NCBI RefSeq assembly: GCF_018139145.2
Contig: NC_059486.1
Span: forward strand, 4,898,001-4,962,000
From: Gymnogyps californianus
Taxonomy: Eukaryota; Chordata; Aves; Accipitriformes; Cathartidae
Length of the DNA: 64,000 nucleotides
Reading direction: 5' to 3'
A program made the translations under genes and the position numbers. Every line of letters begins with the position of its first letter. Within the stretch, counting starts at the first letter, position 1. Of the stretch, positions 13,301-40,779 are shown piece by piece. The notes beneath the pieces are model-generated. The model saw only the letters and a list, made by a program, of their open reading frames with translations. It did no database searches and was not told the DNA's origin.

Positions 13301-16300
13301 TAATAGGAATAACAGCAGTCACAAGATCCTTAATGGTTGTCTGTTCTCTCCAGGGCGAGATTGTGCCCCGGCTGCTGAGAGCACGGAGGGAAAAGGGAAA
13401 CTAATTCATCTTAAGCGCAAAGGTAACAGGACAACTTTGAAAAGGCAAAAGGTTTAGATTTTCCTGAGACTGCCTCTAGGATTTATGTAGGAATGTATTT
13501 GCATGTTGGTTTGGGAAAGAATTTGCTGTGCATGTTCAGTAGGAGTTTTACAGATAATACCAGGCAGCTAGGACAAGAGCTTTGTGGCTAAGCAAAGAAT
13601 GCAGATCCTCTGCTGTAACTGAAGATATTCTGACAGGATGAGGGAGGGAAGAGGGGGGGCTGTACCTGTCTGGAATACTTAATTGCCTTGGTATAACTGG
13701 TTGTTGTCATTGTTTTATAGCACTGCTGCCTGTTTATGCTGTTGCCCTAGCTAAGAAAAACGCCAAACAGATTAACATCCATAACCTTAGGGGAAGGCGA
13801 TCCTGCCACAGTCACCTGTATAGTCCTGGAGGATGGTTATTTCTTTCCAGATACACAGCGGGAGCTCCGAAGAATGATACTGAGAACTGTGACATTGGCT
13901 CTGGTAAGGGCTGCTCTGGGTTATCTGTTGACTAGACTATGGAAATCTGAAGCCCCAAATTTGGAAGTAAAATGGAGATGGGGCCATGAAGATTTGACCA
14001 GCAAATGATGATTGCAGTCTCAGAGGGTGTTGAAGAAGCTTTTCCTCCTATCTGACTATGTGTGATTCTTCACACTATGTCGCCCTCCTCTTGCTAGCTA
14101 TTAGGATGGAATTCCATTCCTGTCTTTTCCCATGCATGAAGAGGCTTTGGAATACCTTCCTTAATCTCACCTCAGTTTTCTTTACTCAGTTTATCAGAAT
14201 TACTTTTGGAAGGGCTGCATGCCAGGAGCAGATGGAAACATGTGCAAGGTGTGCATTGGAGACAGTGAGGTGGAAGGGGCTCGAGTATCTAGCAGATGTG
14301 CTGCAAGTCACAACGAACGTTACTATGGCAATATGGGAGCGCTCAGGTAAGCTTTTTGTCAGTCAGAAATGCAGAACAATGGCCAGAATTGGCTTATTAT
14401 TTTGCTGATGGTTTTCTTTGGAATTTTTTTTTTTGTTAAGCAACTGGCTGTATAAACTTTTGCTAGCATGTGTTTTGTTTTGGTTGGAGTTGCTATGGGA
14501 TGTTCAGCTGATTGGTGATTTAAAACAGTCATGAAACCATTTCCAGAGCAAGACAATGCTTCCAAACATGTAAGGCTTAGAGCATTGGTACTGACTCAGT
14601 AAAGAGAAGGGATGAAAGACAGTTAGAAGGTCAGAGAGCAGAGGTGATGTGGTAAGAAGCAGTGTAGGGTACAGGAGGTAATTAAATAGACTGGAGATAT
14701 TAAAAAAAAAATAGTTGAAGACAGAGGCAGAGAAGAATATTAAAGGTGAAAGCACTCTTTTAAAATATATATAATGCATTTAGTTGAATTACTTTCTCTT
14801 TCCTGGCTAGGCACAGGTGAGGCTGCATGGATATTGTGCCACAACTTTGACTTGGGAGCTGCTTTAAGGGATGAAAGAGATTGTCTTATCAAATATGTGA
14901 ATACTGTCCACTGAGATCTATACTGACACCACTAACTTGTTCCATATAACCAAGTAATTACAGATGAGAGGGATACTTCCAGCTACTCCTGTTTTAGCTT
15001 CAGATGATTGTCCAAATGTCAGTCATCGTGTAGTGGCTGTCTCTGGTAACTTCTTGGTTTTTTTCCCGCACTAGGTGCCTAGTTGGCAATCCCAGTGGAA
15101 GAAGCTTCGGAGATGTAGCTTTCCTGGAACACTCTAACCTACTCCAGAACATAAAGAGTGAGATGCAGATATTCTCTTTTCCTTTGAAAATGTTCATTAG
15201 CGTCAGTTACTTCCCACACAGTGACCATCACTTGTGAGGATCAGCTCTTACAGGTTTAATCTAGGTCCCTGAAGTTGTGTTTGTGACCGGAAAATTGCAA
15301 GAACCTTCCTGCATGTAGGTGTCCCAGTAAAGCTCAAAATTCAGATACTGTTCAGTTTTGGAGAGGAAAGAGGATCACTGAGTGCAAATATCAATGTGTG
15401 TGTTGGGGGGGGTAATCATCCTTGGGGACTGCGCTAATTTTTCGAAAGCTCAAAGCTTTAAAAAGCAAGTGACTTTTCCCACCAGACCTTCTCCCCTAGG
15501 CAGCCATAGTGCATGTACCCACTGTTTTTAATCAGAGTTTCAAGAATGAAAATGGCAGGTAAGGGCGATACTGGGGGCTGTTTGTGCTGGGAGATGTTCT
15601 ATGGCTACATCATGACACGGCAACTTCCTCATGTTGTTTCACAGGCACTTATGGAATAAACAGTCCGAATAGCTTAATAGGTAAAAACACTGCAAATTAT
15701 TTTGCCTTTCACGGTTTCTAAAACAACATCGTTACTACACTGTGAAATGTTTAATTTCCTCTGGGATATACTGATCCTTGCAACAGTCTAGCAATTGGAT
15801 TTTGTTGATGAAAATGATTTTGGTTACAGTAGCTTAAATCCCCTCAATCTCTTAAATTATGCCTACTGATCTAACAGCCAAAATATGCTGCCTTTTCATA
15901 GAGTTGAAGAGAAAGGGAACCCCCATTTTGTTCAGCCTGATAAAGCACGCTGAAATTCTATTCTAGGCAATTTCAGTAACAGAAGAGACTTTCCTAAGAG
16001 AGGAATCTCTCTAAAATCAAGTGGAGATATAAGGCCTGGAAACCCACAGGAATTCATGCAGCAATGAGCAGTTTGTTTGGGGGAGCAAAGGACGTGCAGG
16101 CTGAATTGCTTTGTTTTTAGAAAAGTGATCTGATTACAGATGAAGATGAGGCATGATAAGCTGTTCGTATGCCTTGATATTACTCTAGTTTTTAGTTGAT
16201 AGGTGCAGCTTAAGTTCACTGACCTGTTTCCTCAGTGAAAACACTACCCTGCTCCTTATGCGTTCCTAATAAATGACCACGTAGCATGCTGCATTTCTTT

Positions 16301-18011
16301 TGAACATATTAACTAAACTTCTTCCTCTCAATTTTTAACATTTTACATGAGATTCACTCGGTCTTCTGCTTTCATTTTTTAAAAGGATCTGCTTTCACTT
16401 CATCTTCTTTTCAGATCTGGACAGCTCTGGTTGGGCAAAAGGTTATACCCCTATTGACTTTCAACTCTTGTGTCCGGATGGAACACGTGCTGCAGTCACA
16501 GAATGGGCAGGCTGTAACCTTGGCCCCATTCCCCCCAGCACAGTCATGACTCGACCAGTCACTGTCACTAAAATCTATGACTTTCTAATGAAATCCCAGG
16601 TAAGACAGATAACAGAGAAAAAGTTAGCATGTTAATCACTTGTTGCATGTTAATCACTTGTTATGTACGACTGCTGAAAACCCTTTCAACATCAAAAGCT
16701 TTATATACTAAATACATAAAGTCCCTTCAGGTCCAATATGAAAGAATTAAGAATGTGCATAGGAAATTGAGAAAATAATTATCTGAATTCTTTAAAGGGG
16801 CCTTTTGGCACCAGTTGCTATTCTGCAGTGGTCATACTTTTGCTGAGAAATAAGCCACTGCAAAACTGCATCTTTTTGTATGAATAAGGACAGTGTTAGG
16901 TGAAAGTGGAACCTTTTTTCTGCTAGATCTTGCTATAAAAATAAGGGTCACCAGCTTAACCTTGCTATTTATGATCCAAGCTGTGGAACTTATTTCTTTT
17001 CTATTTAGGAATCTCTGGGAAGCAAACTGGATTCTGAATTCCATCTCTTTCAGTCGTGGAAGTATGGTGAAAGTGATCTGCTTTTCAAAGATACTACTCA
17101 GTACCTTGTTCATGCAAGTCACATGAGCTATCAGGAAATTCTTGGAGTGTCTTTCTTTCAACTGGCAGAATCAGTGTTTAATTGTACACCTGCAGGTAAA
17201 GTCAAGTTCTTAATTTTGAGTTAGAGAAAAATGCAAAGCAGGAAGCCTTCTGTGCATAGCTATTGCCCTTTTGTTTAGACAGAATGGAGAAGGATGTCCT
17301 ACATAATCCTCTTAGTAACAATTTTCCAAGGAGTACTGTGTTTGGAGCTCCTTTAGAGCCTCTTACAACTCCTATCCAAAAGCACTGGAACTGGAGCTCT
17401 GCAGGAACAGAATAACCAATACATTTTAGAGCAAATATGAGGTTACTGAAATAGGACTGGTTTACTCCCACTCTGAAATTTTTCCCTTCAATTCCAAAGA
17501 TCAGTTCTGGGAAAAGGGAATATAATGTTCATTTGGATATGCCAAACTTGGGAAAAAGATAAACTTTATATTTAATTCTTGAATTAACCTCAAAATAAGT
17601 TAAATAATTTCCTTTTTAAAAAGAGCGCACTAGAGGACTCAAGATCAAAACCTTTATGAACTTAAGGGATGGATTTTTCATTATTTTCCACTGAAAGCTG
17701 TATGAAGTATGCATTTAGCCATCACTAAAACTGAAACTGTCTATGAGCCAGCGTCAAGCTGTTTTGGGATCTGAAAATCTGTATTGAAGTAAATGAAGAT
17801 TACACATTTTTAGACTTCTATGAGTCTAAGTTGTGAAAGAACTGGAATTCAGAAGGGGAATTTTACCTCTATTCTGCTGTTTTAGTGAATAGTATCTGAA
17901 GAATTTGTTATTTTTAAAGGTGATAGCATCTTTAAGTGTATACTTTCTTACTGGTTTGTAGGCATCTTAGGCTTCTGCAGACAGGATATCTGTGCATCCT
18001 CATTGAACTGA
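4275..18011 (+). CDS. Melanotransferrin-like two-lobed transferrin family protein, secreted, iron ligands largely lost
   Basis: Coding exons: 4275-4326, 6832-6995, 8131-8230, 9303-9479, 9965-10127, 10234-10298, 10977-11134, 12229-12415, 12585-12733, 12953-13043, 13354-13422, 13721-13903, 14190-14346, 15075-15157, 16415-16599, 17009-17195 and 17962-18011. All have GT/AG boundaries and join to 2220 nt (739 residues plus TGA); human melanotransferrin is 738. Exon 1 encodes a signal peptide (MKTVILIVLIIFTLLSS). The N-lobe is about residues 20-355 (FRWCTLSD, LRGARSCH, GAFRCL, YELLCPDGT, LLFRDAT) and the C-lobe about 357-739 (VRWCCISD, YIAGKCGLVPV, RSCHSH, YYGNMGALRCL, FQLLCPDGT). Phrases such as LGLDYVALL, FNASC and NERYYG are closest to melanotransferrin. 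Sequons are NAS, NDT and NCT. The Asp ligand is kept in each lobe (SLDAG, TLDAT), but the Tyr, His and anion-binding Arg positions are substituted. The C-terminus ends in a cysteine-containing, non-hydrophobic tail, so no GPI anchor is predicted. Family call is certain; ligand and role are unknown. Confidence 0.93.
9035..9085 (+). mobile_element. Possible ancient CR1 3'-end fragment
   Basis: The words gctggatgatcttgtaggcc and cttttccacc resemble the conserved CR1 3' region (GATGATCTT ... AGGTCCCTTCCAACC). The match is short and imperfect and lacks a terminal ATTCTATG repeat, so this is only a suggestion. It lies in an intron of the transferrin-like gene. Confidence 0.3.
15645..15680 (+). other. 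Candidate 36-nt cassette exon in the transferrin-like gene
   Basis: A 36-nt segment is bounded by a good acceptor (gtttcacag) and donor (gtaaaa) and is a multiple of three, encoding about STYGINSPNSLIG in frame. Without it, exon 15075-15157 joins 16415-16599 with exactly the spacing seen in melanotransferrin (22 residues between the Asn of NIK and the LL of FQLL, Trp and Asp aligned). The canonical transcript therefore probably skips it. It would insert 12 residues in a C-lobe surface loop. Confidence 0.35.
16627..16662. repeat. 18-bp perfect tandem duplication
   Basis: gcatgttaatcacttgtt occurs twice back to back just downstream of the exon ending at 16599, inside an intron of the transferrin-like gene. 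Two copies only; probably replication slippage. Confidence 0.9.
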
Positions 18012-20332
18012 CAGCTAATACAGAGGCTTCGCAAGGCACATACATCACCATCAATGTTGAAAACAAGGAAATATGCAAGTCCAACCTATCCAAAGCAATC
18101 AGCAAGGAAACAGTCATCTCTAGAAATGTATGCTGAATACTCTCATCTTTTTTTTTTTTAAAGCAGATTTTATGTTTATGCTAATATAATACTACTCATA
18201 TGTCACCCCTTTCTTGTTTGGAGCATGGCATCATGTGGAGCAGCACAGGCCAGTCTGCATAACCCACAGCACAGATCTAGGATCAGCAATTCTGTACAAC
18301 TACTATGGAGAAATCAGCATTTTTGTGGGAATAGCAGTGCCAATACCATGGACTAAAATGCAGACTGTCATGAGTGGCACAGGTTAGTTGGTAGCGGTTT
18401 GCCTTGCTTGTCTTATAAACTGTTTCCATGCAAAAAAAAAATGAACTGACGTTTTGGTAGTTGCAGCATTGTCCTCCTATATCTGTGATTTTTGTTGCAG
18501 CTAGATAGTCCTTGCTGAATACACATATATACTATAGGTTGTATATGTAATTGCTATCAGAATCAGTAGTCTTTTCTGCTTTTAACTGGGAAGAATGTAT
18601 TTGCTTTTTTAACCAAGGATTTATACTAGTAAATCAAAACATTTTTCTCTCACAAATTAATGTATTAAGGCATCTAATAGCCTGCAGAACTGGATGCTTG
18701 CAGCCTTCAGGTGAAGGAAAGCAATGGATATTCATCCTTGTCAAAAACTCCAACCGTTACTTTATAGTACTTTGACACTTTGAATCTATGATTCTATGAA
18801 GTGTCAAAATATGATTTATCAATTAAACAGCATTGGTTTTACAAGCAGAAACTGCCTGAACATGATATGAAGTCTTTTGAAAAGAATGTATCGTGTATTT
18901 GTTTTGCCTGTTAGTGGATACAGATTTAGAGTGGATGGCTCTTCATGGGCAGGGCTCATTTCAGTTTGCAAGAGTGTTATCACCTTCTGCTCCCATGCAC
19001 CCTGAACCAGGCATGGTTAAGATTTTTAACAAAAAAAAAAAATTTAAAAATCCTTCACCCAAAACTTTCCAGTCCTTGCTACATATATTGCAGTTGTATT
19101 AACCTCAGCTAGCAACAAATGAGATGCAAATAGTGAAGACAGGCCAGCTGCAATAAATGTATCTGCCATATAAAGGAAAAACCATAAAGAAAACCCCTCC
19201 ACCAAAACCGACAAAGCGAGGCAGCAGTACTTGGTTGTAAAATACACTGCTAAGAATACCTGGTTTTAAACAGTTCGTTCCATGCCTAGCTTGTCTTTCC
19301 TGTTGTTTGACTTACAGTCGCCCCTCTCCTCCCCCTTTTCACTTCCTAAGAAAGAAAAAATTTGCACTCTGACCAGAGTAAGGGTTTTAGATTCAGTGCA
19401 TCTTAGCTGAGACTGTTCTCTGTCTATCTCATTTGTCCCATTGTTTGACATTGACTAATCAAAAAACAGAGAGAGGATGCAAGTCCAAACTCATCTACCT
19501 TTCAGAGAAAAAGGGGAGAGCTAAACAGTGAATGAAGCAAGTCCCAGTATGGTAACAGAGCAAATTCCTCATATACTGTGTTGCAGCCAGCAACCTGTAG
19601 CCCTGAAGAAGCAGGGCAACAGCAGGATGCTTGTTTAGGTCTCTGAGGTGCTTCCTTGCTTTCTTTACTGGAGCTTACATGCCATCTGCGGGAGCCACGT
19701 AACACTGCACTTCAATCAGAGCAGGGAGTTATGAGAACAGAGTGAAGAAATGCATCTGCCAGCTTAGTTTTGCCATGAGCAGTATGCAGCTGAATAGCAA
19801 TAAATTGAAAATCTGGGTTACACACAAGATTTTATGGGTTGGAGGGGCAGGGGAGTTGTTTTCTGGCATAGACATTACAGATGCTTACTAGGGCTTTTTG
19901 ATGTTCCTATGCTTCAGCTTTGGTTTAAAAGCATCAGTCTGATGCCTTGCACAGGCTGGTACATGAACCACTGGCCTGCTTCAGCTTTGAATCTCTCAGT
20001 TCTGAACCTAGCAGGAACTATCTGTGCTGTCTGACTAACACTACTCTACTGCCTTAAGAGACGGATGCTGTCTCAGTGCTATGAATAGTAGCTAGGGATC
20101 ATGCTTAAAATCCCCCAGGTCTGTTTCTGTTCCTGTTAAAGTATGGCTACAGATGAATGAACACTAGAATTGCTGTCCCATGCCTCACTAGGAGCCCACC
20201 CAGTTACTTAATGGTGTTAGTCTCTTTGGAGATTTGACCTCTTCCTCCCGTGTATGCAAGACAGATATATCATGCATATTTACTGATACAAGCCTAAAGA
20301 AGGCCTTAAAGAACTGAAAGGTTCTCAGAAAA
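18012..20332. other. 3' flank of the transferrin-like gene and intergenic space before PRR14L
   Basis: The first part must be the 3' UTR of the transferrin-like gene. Possible plus-strand poly(A) signals are ATTAAA at 18822-18827 and AATAAA at 19152-19157; neither can be proven. No further exon is recognised. The two genes converge on this region. Confidence 0.5.
18771..18808. repeat. Perfect 10-bp inverted repeat with 18-nt loop containing a CR1-like tail motif
   Basis: TTTGACACTT (18771-18780) is mirrored by AAGTGTCAAA (18799-18808). The 18-nt loop, tgaatctatgattctatg, resembles the ATTCTATG repeats at CR1 3' ends. It could form a hairpin in the 3' UTR of the transferrin-like transcript or be debris of an old insertion. 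Confidence 0.6.
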
Positions 20333-23300
20333 TTTATTTCCATAAATTAAAAACACACACAAAAGAAACAGTAAAATTTTAGATTCACACAATATTGAAC
20401 AGAAAAAAAATGCCAAGAGCATGATGGAGGCTAATGGCACAAGTGTACAAATTCTTGTCAAGCTATTTATTAACTTGATAGCATCATATAGACTTTTAAT
20501 CCACAGTTACCATCCATATTCTAGAAGAGCACCTGGAACATAATATACCAAAGGCCCACCTCAAATCAAATACAATAGATGAGAACTGCTTGCAGAAAAT
20601 CATATCCAGCAAGCATCAGAACTCAAATGTATGCAGCCACAAGGCCAGCCAGGCAAATACTGTAACATACATTAAGTAGCCTTAGCTGCTCCAGTCGTAG
20701 CATGATGAAAATAAGAATTTTTGTTTGGGTTTTTTTTTTTTTTTTTTGAAAGTGATCTTTCTACCTCCCATAATCAGCAAATTTAGCAAAGAGCTGCCTG
20801 GCTCTGCAAAACACTACTAAGAGACAGTACATGGCAAAAGCTTTGCAATTCTTCTCAAGCTGCTCTACTCATCATTCTGTGAGCAATATGTACAATGTCT
20901 TTCCATGACGATACAAAAAAAATCCTCACTGGAGTGGGTTCACTTTTTATGAAAAGGCAAGCGTACATATCCTTCAGCTCGGGACATATGCAAGACGCCA
21001 AAAGATACATCCTCTATGCTTTTTTCTTTCAATTATCTGGGACAGAAGCAGCTCAGAGTGGCAAATACCTAGCTTTTGCACACCCATCACTCCCAGTGTA
21101 CAAGCAGCAGCCACAAGGAACAAGGCTGTTCCATGAGTGCTGTAAACAGGAACAGAGGTGGGAAAGGAAAAAAAACCAAAGTGCACAAACATGACTGACA
21201 TCTGTATGCTGGAGGGGGGGAAGAGTTGCTTTGTCTCAATTAGTTTACATCTCTATCATCGTACAAATACTAAATCAAAACAGAATAATGCTGTATATTT
21301 GGGTTTCCACAAACTAAGGTCTGGGACAAGCTAGGCAACTGTAACATCATTTTGTAACTCCTCCAATTATTGTAAACAAAAGAGAATTGAGTGTTTTCTT
21401 TGCTCTGCTCTCTCTACTGTAGCTATTAAAAAGAAAGCTAAGAAATGTTATTTCAAAGCAATCAGAAACAAGACAGAGCAGGGAAGCAGACAAAAAAAAA
21501 AAACCACCAACCCCCCCCCCCCCCAAACCCACAACCCAAAGGAAAAACCCAACACATTCCATGTTTTAAAGCACACAGAGGTCTGAACTTTGCCTGGAGC
21601 CAAGTTTCCTCCCTCCCCACCCATATCCTCGTTTCCTTAAAAACCCCCGGTAAGGTTACAGCTCAATTGTGTCACGGCACTAGAATCCTCCCATATTAAT
21701 AGAAGGTGAATGAATGCTGTGTAACAATCCCATTCTATAGCATAAAACCATAAAAATATATATCTCACTCTTGCTACAGTTTCCAACCAGTCAATAATTG
21801 GGCTAATAAACCAGTATAGGGAAAGTTTAAAACATTTTTTAAAAGGCAGTCGACCTTTATTTTTTAGAGATTTCTTTTTATAAAAATAAAGAGGATCAAT
21901 TATAATGTTCTACAGCAGCCCAGATAGGTTAACCAGACCTTGCTGCTGAAATAATATGTCAATATATTCAAAGTTTGCCTGCCTTGTTATTTTACCCTCA
22001 AAACCCAAACAACACTACTTTAAGTGTACACTCCTCTCTCTTCTTCAGCCTTCCTGATTAAAGATAATTCGCCTCCAAAACAAGAACGTAAACTTCTAGG
22101 AATCCCGGCACATAAGCTGGGAGCAAAACAAGCCCAGATTACACTTCTTTCAAGACTCAGGCACACACAGTGTAATAATCCTCTTCCATTTCTCTACTTT
22201 CAAAGCTCTGGAATTCAACAGGTTGCTTGTTAATTTTTAGTTTGTTGTTTGGTCAGTAACAGAAGTGGCAGAGCAAAAGAAGATAATGATGGTATTTTCA
22301 GTCCTGCATTTATTGGGACTTTATTAAGAATACCCACCCACTAGATATTTGCTCATTTTGAAGGTAAATAGAAACTCTATTATATGGGTAGGTAAATAAG
22401 AAAGTGCAAGTTTCAAGTGACAAGTGAAAGAAAGAACAGACTAATTAAATTTGAACATCCCAGCAACGACAGCTTTGCCTGAATAACTTCTATAGGCACT
22501 AAAGGACAGAAATTACCTGAACTGCAGCTAGCATTCATTTTGAATTATGCTTCAAGTAAGTTTAACAGAAGGTATCCCAGAAGGGAGCTCCCTTCTCTCA
22601 AAAGGTATAGCTGAGAAATTGCCCAGTGCTGCATCAGATAATTACAAGTGGCCTTACATAATGGGGAAAAAAAAAAAATTTCCACATGCTAGGAGGCTCT
22701 TTGTACAACACTAGCTATTATGTACAAGAGTGCTGTATGGAGAATATCTAATTATGAGCTACATGAATTGTAAATCTAAAATGGTAAAAAAACCCTCAAG
22801 ATGGAAAAAAAAATTATTTTCTTGTTGGCATTAAAATCAAGTTGGTATTTTTAATGGAATTAAAATCACTTAAAAATGAGTCTCAAAGATTTTGCTGGTG
22901 TTCCCAGCACGCAGCAGCTCAGCTCAGTTAAATAAAAACCTCTCCTTATGTATCCTGCAGCTTAACATCTTCATGGGCTAATTATCTTTTCCTCTGGAGA
23001 AGAGGTTGGCATCAGCCAAGTAGGTAAAAACTCTACTATTTGGAAAAAATCAGTACTGTGCACAATTTTTTCTTAAAATATTACCTTTTTTTGAGCTCAA
23101 TCATGTTAAAAGGTGTCCTCATGCAGCAAATAAAGAAACGTATACAAAGTGCAAGTTATTTAAAGTCTAGTTATGGGGCTAGAAGTGGGGCTTCTGCTGC
23201 CTGAAGCCAGGAAGGGCACAGAAACTCAGAAGGAACCTTCTAAGTAAACAGAAGGAAGAAACAACTGAAAGTAAACCCAGACAGCTACTTTTAATTATTA

Positions 23301-23782
23301 AAAAGTTAGTGGTATATCAAGAATGTGTTTGCTAGAATTCATCTTTATCAAACACGACATCTCTTCTGTCAGGTTGTTCAAAATAGCCATTACAGTAACA
23401 ACAGCAGACTCAAATGTGCAAATGATCTGGAGTACAGAGTTCTAGCATCACTGAAGGTGCACTACTTCCTCCTTTACACTCCTACTCTACCGCCAAAAGG
23501 TGTTTAAACATAATTAAACATTAGCAGTAATTTCCAGAGGTTGGGGAAGGAATGGTAAATTGTGTGTGACTGTGTTACACTCAAACAGGGACCTAAAAGA
23601 ATCCCTCCAATAGCATTTAAAAAAAAAAAAAATAGCACCTTGAAGAGGGCCACAGCCAAAAACTAATCGTCAGATATTAGAACAGAGTGGTAGAGTAATG
23701 TATGAAGAAGTCAGTAGATTTCTCCCACCAGGACTAAAATACTAAAGGAGCTGATTGGACCATTTTCAGCTAAATGGCTCCC
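20333..23782 (-). other. PRR14L: Putative 3' UTR of PRR14L
   Basis: No coding exon is seen between the PRR14L stop and the convergent transferrin-like gene. Several minus-strand AATAAA signals (TTTATT on the plus strand at 20333-20338, 20466-20471, 21856, 22310) could end the transcript; the most distal gives a 3' UTR of about 3.4 kb. The stretch holds homopolymers: A12 then C14 at 21492-21524 (G14 in the mRNA sense) and a T20 run near 20729-20748. The extent is inference. Confidence 0.5.
21511..21524. repeat. C14 homopolymer (G14 on the PRR14L sense strand)
   Basis: Fourteen consecutive C follow an A-rich run, with CCACC and CCCAAACCCACAACCC around them. On the minus strand this is a G-rich island within the putative PRR14L 3' UTR, able in principle to form a G-quadruplex. 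Length is likely to be polymorphic. Confidence 0.85.
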
Positions 23783-39780
<15,998 letters not shown>

Positions 39781-40779
39781 CAGGGCAGTTGAAGATCGGT
39801 TGTCCTGAGCTTTTCACAGTTTACCCTAAAAATAAAAGCAATGTTAAACCAATGTATGCAGGAGCAATCTCTAGATTAAAAGGAAAAGCTTCATTCTTCA
39901 AGATTCAAGCATATATGTTTAAGAAAGATACTTCCAAATAATTTTTTAAGAAAGGAGCTGAGAAACGTTTGAGTATCTAAGCAAATGCTTCATTAACAAA
40001 AGAAGAGAGTATGGACAAATAGATATTCCCAAGCCTCATTTTTACATTCAAACGTCTCCCTGCAGATATAACGTCATCTTCTGGAAAACCTGAAAAGAGA
40101 CTATAAAGCAAATCGCTAGGGCTTGTATTAGACATCCTACCCCTTAGCTAAAACTAAAGCATCATTTGTTTTCCTGTGATTTTCTTAAGTTTCTAATGTT
40201 TGGAAAAAACCTCAACTTTTCTTTGTATGTTTTCTGCCTCGAAGGATGACTTTCTAAGACATCATCCATCATACACTGTGCCTCGTAGCTTCTCTCATAT
40301 AAGCACCTGACACGCTGTACGTAGGATGCATTGTGCCAGCACTGCTTTTCCACACAGCCCTGCTACCGGTGTTGGGATCCTCCTCAGCCCAGAATTAAAC
40401 ACGCTGCTCCCCGGCAGCCTGCTTTGCCAGCGAGAGCACACAGCAGCGCGCACATCACAGTGGAGAGGAGTTCCGACTGATCTGACACAAGCGCTGTCGG
40501 CATAACGAAAACCCCGATGTGAAAACGCTACAATCCAATCGCTCCTGAAGACACATGCATAAACGGGAATGGGCTAAGCCAGGTTTTTACAGAAGCATCA
40601 GTTACTCAGTTTACAAAAACACGGGCTTATTAGTCAAGCGTTGATCTCCCTGCTTCTTAAGCAAAACCAGTCTATAAAGAAACAGGCTTCACTTGCACCA
40701 GCCTTACGGGAATACACGAGGCCAATTGTCTTCAGGAAACGATCACCTTTCTAGCGATACCGACCAGTTCCAGCTATGG

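Noticed and set aside
4275..18011. Transferrin pseudogene
   Set aside because: All 17 exons have consensus splice sites, phases match, the length agrees with melanotransferrin and no stop or frameshift was found; only metal-site residues are changed.
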